Shown one piece after another: positions 58,639 to 64,000 of a stretch of DNA of 64,000 nucleotides. The notes under the pieces were generated by a model, which was given only the letters and a program-made list of their open reading frames with translations, searched no databases and had not been told where the DNA came from. Every line of letters starts with the position of its first letter. Positions within the stretch are counted from its first letter, which is position 1. The DNA lies in assembly GCF_008001015.1 (NCBI RefSeq), contig NZ_CP042862.1:1736001-1800000 (forward strand). Direction: 5' to 3'. The translations under genes were made by a program, and so were the position numbers. This DNA is from Serinicoccus profundi (GTDB lineage Bacteria > Actinomycetota > Actinomycetes > Actinomycetales > Dermatophilaceae).

Positions 58639-60552
58639 TCATTCGAGCACCTCGCCCGTGCTCAGGTTAACGGCAGGGGTGACGCTCTCGCCCGCGAGCC
58701 GCGCGTGCACGACGGCGGCCAGCGCTGGGCCGACCCCGGGCACCTCCTGCAGCTGCTCGACGCTCGCGGCCCGCACCGCCTTGACCGACCCGAGGTGACG
58801 CAGCAGAGCCTGCTGCCGGGACGGCCCGAGACCCGGGATGCCGTCCAGGGCGCTCGTGGTCATGCTGCGGGACCGGCGCTGGCGGTGGAAGGTGTTGGCG
58901 AAGCGGTGCGCCTCGTCGCGGACCCGTTGCAGGAGGTAGAGCGCCTCGCTGGTCCGCGGCAGCACCACCGGGTAGTCCTGGTCGGCGCTCCAGACCTCCT
59001 CCAGGCGCTTGGCGAGACCGACGACCGCCACGTCGGTCACCCCCACCGCGCTCAGGGCGGCCTGGGCGGCACGCACCTGCGGACGCCCTCCGTCGACGAC
59101 GACGAGGTTGGGGGGATAGGCGAACTTCGCCGGTCGTCCCTCCTCGTCGGCGCCGGGGGCAGGGGCTTGCGTGAGGTGGCGGAACCTGCGGCTGAGCACC
59201 TCGTGCATCGCCGCCGTGTCGTCTCCCGTCCCCGTCCGCACGATGAAGCGGCGGTACTCACCCTTGCGGGCCAACCCGTCCTCGAAGACGACCATGGACC
59301 CGACGACGTCGCTTCCCTGGACGTGACTGATGTCGAAGGACTCGATGCGCAGCGGCGCGTCGTCGAGCTCGAGGACCTCCTGCAGCTCCTGCAGGGCCTG
59401 CGACCGCAGGGTCAGGTCGCCGGCGCGCGTGACTTTGTGCCGGGCCAGCGCCTGCTGCGCGTTGCGTTCCACCGTCTCCAGGAGGGTCCGCTTGTCGCCC
59501 CGTCGGGGCACCCGGACGCTGACCCGCGACCCGCGCAGCCCGCTCAACCACTCCTGCACCTCCTCGTGACCGGCCGGGAGGATGGGCACGAGCACCTCGC
59601 GGGGGACGTCCTCACCCCGCTCCGCGCCGTAGACCTGCTGCAGCAGGTGCTCGACGACGTCCGGCGTCGACTCGGCCCCCTTCTCGCTCACCCACCCGCG
59701 CTGGCCGCGGATCCGCCCGCCACGGACGTGGAAGACCTGCACCGCCACCTCCAGCTCGTCCTCGGCGAGGGCGTAGACGTCGGCGTCGGTCGCATCGGGG
59801 AGGACGACGGCCGAGCGTTCGAGGGCCTTGCGCAGGGCGCCGACGTCGTCCCGCAACCGGGCGGCCGTCTCGAAGTCGAGGTCGGCCGAGGCCCGATGCA
59901 TCCGCTCCTCGATGTCCCGGACGAAGCGGTTGCTGTCACCGGCCATGAAGGCGCAGAAGTCCTCGGCGATCTCGCGATGCTCCTGCGCGTCGACACGGCC
60001 CACGCAGGGCGCTGAGCACTTGTCGATGTAGCCCAGGAGGCACGGCCGCCCGACCTGCTCGGCCCGACGGAAGACACCAGCGGAGCAGGTGCGGACGGGG
60101 AAGACCCGCAGCAGGGTGTCGAGCGTCTCGCGGATGGCCCAGGCGTGGGTGTAGGGACCGAAGTAGCGGGTCCCCGGACGTTTGCGGCCGCGCATGACCT
60201 GGGCCCGGGGGTACTCATCGCCCATGGTCACAGCGAGGTAGGGGTAGGACTTGTCGTCGCGGTACTTCACGTTGAAGCGCGGGTCGAACTCCTTGATCCA
60301 GGAGTACTCCAGCTGCAGCGCCTCGACCTCGTTGCGCACCACGGTCCACTCCACGCTCGCGCCCGAGGTCACCATCTGGCGGGTGCGGGGGTGGAGCGCA
60401 CCGAGGTCCTGGAAGTAGGACGAGAGCCGAGGGCGCAGCGAGCGGGCCTTGCCGACGTAGATGACCCGCCCGTGCTGGTCCCGGAAGCGGTAGACGCCGG
60501 GGTCGGTGGGGATCTCGCCCGGCCGCGGCCGGTAGCTGCGCGGGTCAGCCAC
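58639..60552 (-). CDS. uvrC: Excinuclease ABC subunit C
   Basis: The protein of 637 residues makes both incisions of nucleotide excision repair. The GIY-YIG-like domain has P-G-V-Y-R-F-R-D and [10 protein letters not shown]; the UVR region has [10 protein letters not shown]; the RNase H-like domain has E-S-F-D-I-S-H and V-V-D-G-G-R-P-Q-V; two helix-hairpin-helix motifs end it. The start overlaps the Rieske gene by eight bases. Confidence 0.97.
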   Translation of the reverse strand: MADPRSYRPRPGEIPTDPGVYRFRDQHGRVIYVGKARSLRPRLSSYFQDLGALHPRTRQMVTSGASVEWTVVRNEVEALQLEYSWIKEFDPRFNVKYRDDKSYPYLAVTMGDEYPRAQVMRGRKRPGTRYFGPYTHAWAIRETLDTLLRVFPVRTCSAGVFRRAEQVGRPCLLGYIDKCSAPCVGRVDAQEHREIAEDFCAFMAGDSNRFVRDIEERMHRASADLDFETAARLRDDVGALRKALERSAVVLPDATDADVYALAEDELEVAVQVFHVRGGRIRGQRGWVSEKGAESTPDVVEHLLQQVYGAERGEDVPREVLVPILPAGHEEVQEWLSGLRGSRVSVRVPRRGDKRTLLETVERNAQQALARHKVTRAGDLTLRSQALQELQEVLELDDAPLRIESFDISHVQGSDVVGSMVVFEDGLARKGEYRRFIVRTGTGDDTAAMHEVLSRRFRHLTQAPAPGADEEGRPAKFAYPPNLVVVDGGRPQVRAAQAALSAVGVTDVAVVGLAKRLEEVWSADQDYPVVLPRTSEALYLLQRVRDEAHRFANTFHRQRRSRSMTTSALDGIPGLGPSRQQALLRHLGSVKAVRAASVEQLQEVPGVGPALAAVVHARLAGESVTPAVNLSTGEVLE

Positions 60553-61024
60553 TGACGATGACGACGTCGGCGCCGTCGACCTGGGCCGTCAGCGGGCTGA
60601 GGCCCTCGGTCGCGGGCCCGGAGACGAGTGCACCGTCCGCGGCGGCGAAGGCGCTGCCGTGACAGGGGCAGACCAGTGTGCCGTCGTCACCGGTCTCGGA
60701 GACCATGCATCCGCTGTGCGGGCAGGTGGCGTCGTAGGCCACGACCTCGCCCTCGGTGGGCTGCACGACGATGACCTCGGCGTCCTGGAGGTAGCGGCTG
60801 CCACCCACGGGCACGTCGCTGAGCGGCACCCGGACCTCGCCGTCGGCACCGGTGGCGGGCCCGGCGTCCGTGGACCCGTCCGGCGCCTCGCCGCCGCACG
60901 CGGCGACCGTGGCGGCCAGGGCCGCGCCGCCACCGCCTCGGAGCACCTGGCGGCGCGCCACCGCGGGGCGGCACGTCGCCGGGCAGCCCTGGACCGGGTC
61001 GCGGGGATGCGGGTGGAAGTTCAT
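60545..61024 (-). CDS. Tat-exported Rieske 2Fe-2S lipoprotein
   Basis: The protein of 159 residues has a twin-arginine motif (R24-R25-Q-V-L-R), a Gly/Ala hydrophobic stretch, and a lipobox with V-A-A-C (Cys43). It is thus probably exported folded and lipid-anchored. The Rieske site is C101-x-H103 with C119-x2-H122, and C106 and C121 could form the stabilising disulfide. The electron partner is unknown. It lies between uvrA and uvrC with overlaps on both sides (ATGA with uvrA). Confidence 0.92.
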   Translation of the reverse strand: MNFHPHPRDPVQGCPATCRPAVARRQVLRGGGGAALAATVAACGGEAPDGSTDAGPATGADGEVRVPLSDVPVGGSRYLQDAEVIVVQPTEGEVVAYDATCPHSGCMVSETGDDGTLVCPCHGSAFAAADGALVSGPATEGLSPLTAQVDGADVVIVSG

Positions 61025-63984
61025 GCGGTGGACCTCCGCTCCAGACCGAGGACGGGTGCCAGGAAGCGACCGGTATGGCTGGCGTCCACCAGCGCGACCT
61101 CCTCGGGCGTGCCCTCGGCGACGACCGTGCCGCCCCCGCGTCCGCCCTCCGGGCCGAGGTCGACGACCCAGTCGGCCGACTTGATGACATCGAGGTTGTG
61201 CTCGATGACGAGCACGGTGTTGCCCTTGTCGACGAGTCCCTGCAGGACGCCCAGCAACCGCCGGATGTCCTCGAAGTGCAGACCCGTCGTGGGCTCGTCG
61301 AGGACGTAGATCGTGCGACCGGTCGACCGCTTCTGGAGCTCGGCGGCCAGCTTGACCCGCTGCGCCTCGCCCCCCGAGAGGGTCGTCGCCGGCTGGCCCA
61401 GCCGGACGTAGCCCAGACCGACCTGCACGAGTGTCGTGAGGTGCCGTGACAGGACCGGCACGGCCGAGAAGAACTCCGCGGCCTCCTCGATCGGCATCTC
61501 GAGGACGTCGGCGATGGTCCGTCCCTTGAAGTGCACCTCGAGGGTCTCCCGGTTGTAGCGGCGGCCGTGGCAGACCTCGCAGGGGACGTAGACGTCGGGC
61601 AAGAAGTTCATCTCGATCTTCAGCGTCCCGTCACCGGAGCAGGCCTCGCAGCGCCCGCCCTTGACGTTGAAGGAGAAGCGCCCCGGCTGGTAGCCGCGCA
61701 CCTTGGCCTCGGTCGTCGTGGCGAAGAGCTTGCGGATGTGGTCGAACAGACCGGTGTAGGTGGCCGGGTTGCTCCGGGGGGTCCGGCCGATGGGGCTCTG
61801 GTCCACGTGGACCACCTTGTCCAGCTGGTCCAGGCCCTCGACCTTGCGGTGCCGACCGGGCACGTGCCGGGCTCCGTTGAGCTGGTTGGCCATGACGCGG
61901 TAGAGGATGTCGTTGACGAGGGTGGACTTGCCCGATCCGCTCACTCCCGTCACGGCGACGAGGTTGCCCAGCGGGAAGCCCACGTCGACCTGCTGCAGGT
62001 TGTGCTCGCGCGCGCCCCGCACGACCACGCGGCGTCCGTCCTGCGGGCGGCGCTCCCGAGGGGTCTCGATGACCTTGCGGCCGGAGAGGTACTGCCCGGT
62101 CAACGAGGTCGGGTGGGTCAGGAGGTCCTTGACCGACCCGCTGTGCACGACGTGGCCACCGTGCTCCCCCGCCCCAGGACCGATGTCCACCACCCAGTCG
62201 GCGGTGGCGATCGTGTCCTCGTCGTGCTCGACGACGATGAGGGTATTGCCGAGGTTGCGCAGCCGGGTGAGGGTCTCGATGAGGCGGTGGTTGTCGCGCT
62301 GGTGCAGCCCGATGCTCGGCTCGTCCAGGACGTAGAGCACGCCCACGAGACCCGAGCCGATCTGCGTCGCCAACCGGATGCGCTGCGCCTCACCGCCGCT
62401 GAGCGTGCCGGCGGGGCGGTCGAGGGAGAGGTAGTCGAGGCCGACGTCGAGCAGGAAGCCCAGCCGGGCGTCGATCTCGCGGCTCACCTGCCCGGCGATC
62501 GCCGCCTCCCGGGGGGTGTAGTCCACCGAGGAGAGGAAATCCGCGCACTGGTCGATCGGCATGGCGCAGACCTCGGAGATGCTGCGACCCCCGACGAGCA
62601 CCGCCAGGATCTCCGGCTTGAGCCGGGCGCCCCTGCAGGCCGGGCACGGCACCTCCCGCATGTAGCCCTCGTAGCGCTCGCGGCTGCTCTCGGACTCGGT
62701 CTCGGCGTGCTTGCGCTTGACGTAGGGCAGCACCCCCTCGAAGCCGGTGGAGTAGCTGCGCTCGCGCCCGAAGCGGTTCTTGTAGCGCACGTGCACCTTG
62801 TGCTTGTAGCCCTCGAGGATGGCATCCCGGGCACGCCCCGGGATCTGCTTCCACGGGACGTCCATGCGGAAGCCGAGGTCGTCGGACAGCCCGCCGAGCA
62901 CGCGGAGGAAGTAATCGCTCAGCCCCGAGGCCGTCGACCAGGGCACGAGGGCGCCGCCGAGGATGCTGAGGTCCTCGCGGACGACCAGCTCGGGGTCGAC
63001 CTCCAGCTCGACGCCGATGCCGGTGCACTTCGTGCAGGCACCGAACGGGCTGTTGAAGGAGAAGGAGCGCGGCTCGACCTCGTCGATGGACAACGGGTGG
63101 TCGTTGGGGCAGGCCATCCGCTCGGAGAACCGGCGCTCCCGCGGCAGCGGCTCGCCGTGCTCGTCGGCCGGCAGCGGCCGACCGGTGTCCTCGTCGGTGC
63201 CCTCGGGGACGTCGACGAACTCGGCGACGAGGATGCCGTCGGCGAGGGACAGCGCCGTCTCCACGGAGTCGGTGAGCCGCCGCGCGTAGGCACGGTCCGG
63301 TGCACCCGCCCCCGAGCCGTCGTCAGCAGGCTCGCCGCTCTTGCTGACGAGACGGTCGACGACGACGTCGATGCTGTGCTTCTTCTGCTTCTCCAGCACG
63401 GGCGGGTCGGTCAGGGTCACGAGCTCGCCGTCGACGCGGGCCCGGGCGAAGCCCTTGGACTGCAGCTCGGCGAAGAGGTCGACGAACTCGCCCTTGCGGC
63501 CGCGCACGACCGGCGCCAGGAGCTGGTAGCGGACGCCGGGAGGCAGCTGGAGCAGACGGTCGACGATCTGCTGAGGGGTCTGGCGCTCCACGGGCTCTCC
63601 GCAGACGGGGCAGTGGGGCCGCCCGACGCGGGCGTAGAGCAGTCGGAGGTAGTCGTAGACCTCGGTGATCGTGCCTACGGTCGAGCGCGGGTTGCGGTTG
63701 GTCGACTTCTGGTCGATCGAGACCGCGGGCGACAGGCCCTCGATGAAGTCGACGTCGGGCTTGTCCATCTGGCCGAGGAACATCCGGGCGTAGGCGGACA
63801 GCGACTCGACGTAGCGTCGCTGGCCCTCGGCGAAGATGGTGTCGAACGCGAGCGAGGACTTGCCCGAGCCGGACAGTCCGGTGAAGACGACCAACGAGTC
63901 GCGGGGGATGTCGACCGAGACGTCGCGCAGGTTGTGCTCGCGGGCGCCCTGCACGACGAGGCGGTCGTGCCGGGCGCGGGTCAC
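61021..63984 (-). CDS. uvrA: Excinuclease ABC subunit A
   Basis: The protein of 987 residues recognises DNA damage with UvrB. Both ATPase sites are present: G-L-S-G-S-G-K-S-S near the N-terminus and G-V-S-G-S-G-K-S-T in the middle, with two L-S-G-G-E-A-Q-R signatures. Zinc sites include C-P-V-C-G-E-P and C-E-A-C-S-G-D-G. The start is GTG 63984, close to the window edge; it gives the normal N-terminus. Length is slightly above the usual 940-970. The remaining 16 bases hold nothing. Confidence 0.97.
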   Translation of the reverse strand: MTRARHDRLVVQGAREHNLRDVSVDIPRDSLVVFTGLSGSGKSSLAFDTIFAEGQRRYVESLSAYARMFLGQMDKPDVDFIEGLSPAVSIDQKSTNRNPRSTVGTITEVYDYLRLLYARVGRPHCPVCGEPVERQTPQQIVDRLLQLPPGVRYQLLAPVVRGRKGEFVDLFAELQSKGFARARVDGELVTLTDPPVLEKQKKHSIDVVVDRLVSKSGEPADDGSGAGAPDRAYARRLTDSVETALSLADGILVAEFVDVPEGTDEDTGRPLPADEHGEPLPRERRFSERMACPNDHPLSIDEVEPRSFSFNSPFGACTKCTGIGVELEVDPELVVREDLSILGGALVPWSTASGLSDYFLRVLGGLSDDLGFRMDVPWKQIPGRARDAILEGYKHKVHVRYKNRFGRERSYSTGFEGVLPYVKRKHAETESESSRERYEGYMREVPCPACRGARLKPEILAVLVGGRSISEVCAMPIDQCADFLSSVDYTPREAAIAGQVSREIDARLGFLLDVGLDYLSLDRPAGTLSGGEAQRIRLATQIGSGLVGVLYVLDEPSIGLHQRDNHRLIETLTRLRNLGNTLIVVEHDEDTIATADWVVDIGPGAGEHGGHVVHSGSVKDLLTHPTSLTGQYLSGRKVIETPRERRPQDGRRVVVRGAREHNLQQVDVGFPLGNLVAVTGVSGSGKSTLVNDILYRVMANQLNGARHVPGRHRKVEGLDQLDKVVHVDQSPIGRTPRSNPATYTGLFDHIRKLFATTTEAKVRGYQPGRFSFNVKGGRCEACSGDGTLKIEMNFLPDVYVPCEVCHGRRYNRETLEVHFKGRTIADVLEMPIEEAAEFFSAVPVLSRHLTTLVQVGLGYVRLGQPATTLSGGEAQRVKLAAELQKRSTGRTIYVLDEPTTGLHFEDIRRLLGVLQGLVDKGNTVLVIEHNLDVIKSADWVVDLGPEGGRGGGTVVAEGTPEEVALVDASHTGRFLAPVLGLERRSTA

Positions 63985-64000
63985 GGCAGGAGCGGGGGAG

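Noticed and set aside
61620-61640. Possible third copy of the dispersed palindrome (AGCGTCCCGT)
   Set aside because: It is inside uvrA coding sequence and lacks the second arm.

Overview
The window is a contiguous, gene-dense piece of a high-GC actinobacterial chromosome. GC3 is very high, GTG starts are frequent, 4-bp start/stop overlaps are common, and many promoters look leaderless (TANNNT six to nine bases before the start codon). WhiA, RbpA, OpcA, acVLRF1, DUF3099 and a SufR-headed suf operon all point to Actinomycetota. The overall character suggests Micrococcales, perhaps near Intrasporangiaceae or Ornithinimicrobiaceae, but that placement is inference. I see no phage, transposase, integron, CRISPR array, rRNA or replication origin. 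There is one tRNA gene, tRNA-Leu(GAG).

Layout. (1) 1-6.2 kb: a molybdenum-hydroxylase (CO-dehydrogenase/xanthine-dehydrogenase type) cluster. It holds the large subunit (cut by the window edge), the 2Fe-2S subunit, XdhC, a CoxE-like VWA protein, a MoxR ATPase and a MobA-like nucleotidyltransferase, with a GntR/YtrA regulator and a probably frameshifted membrane-anchored protein on the other strand. (2) 6.2-16.2 kb: a small accessory segment. It has a PPOX-fold protein, a pentapeptide-repeat protein, an esterase, a three-gene ABC-2 exporter, DUF6153 and DUF305 proteins, tRNA-Leu, dinB, a PEBP protein, a YbaK-domain protein and a BASS transporter. (3) 16.2-32.3 kb: a broken methyltransferase, a TrmH/TauE/ABC trio, a Cys-rich copper-storage-like protein, divergent glgA/glgC, fabG/fabI, SURF1, two ABC proteins, a zinc metallopeptidase and a dicarboxylate/amino-acid symporter. 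(4) 32.4-40.1 kb: a tandem repeat, acVLRF1, and the operon sufR-B-D-ferredoxin-C-S-U-T. (5) 40.2-43.7 kb: an ABC exporter coupled to ctaA and ctaB (heme O/A synthesis). (6) 43.8-51.6 kb: tkt-tal-pgi-zwf-opcA, the pentose-phosphate operon. (7) 51.6-64 kb: rbpA, secG, gap-pgk-tpiA, whiA-yvcK-rapZ, uvrC, a Tat Rieske lipoprotein and uvrA.

The genes fit a coherent aerobic core. The suf operon supplies Fe-S clusters for the Mo-hydroxylase and the Rieske proteins. SURF1, CtaA and CtaB serve cytochrome oxidase. The oxidative and non-oxidative pentose-phosphate genes and lower glycolysis lie close together, and the glycogen genes sit nearby.

I did not find an obviously new multigene system. The items I think deserve follow-up are: a possible 18-codon Cys-containing leader peptide just before tkt; a SufR-type operator at the sufR start; two related structured palindromes at gene ends; a three-copy 51-52 bp repeat; a strongly over-used octamer GGTATGCC/GGCATACC that forces rare TAT and ATA codons; and two or three disrupted genes.
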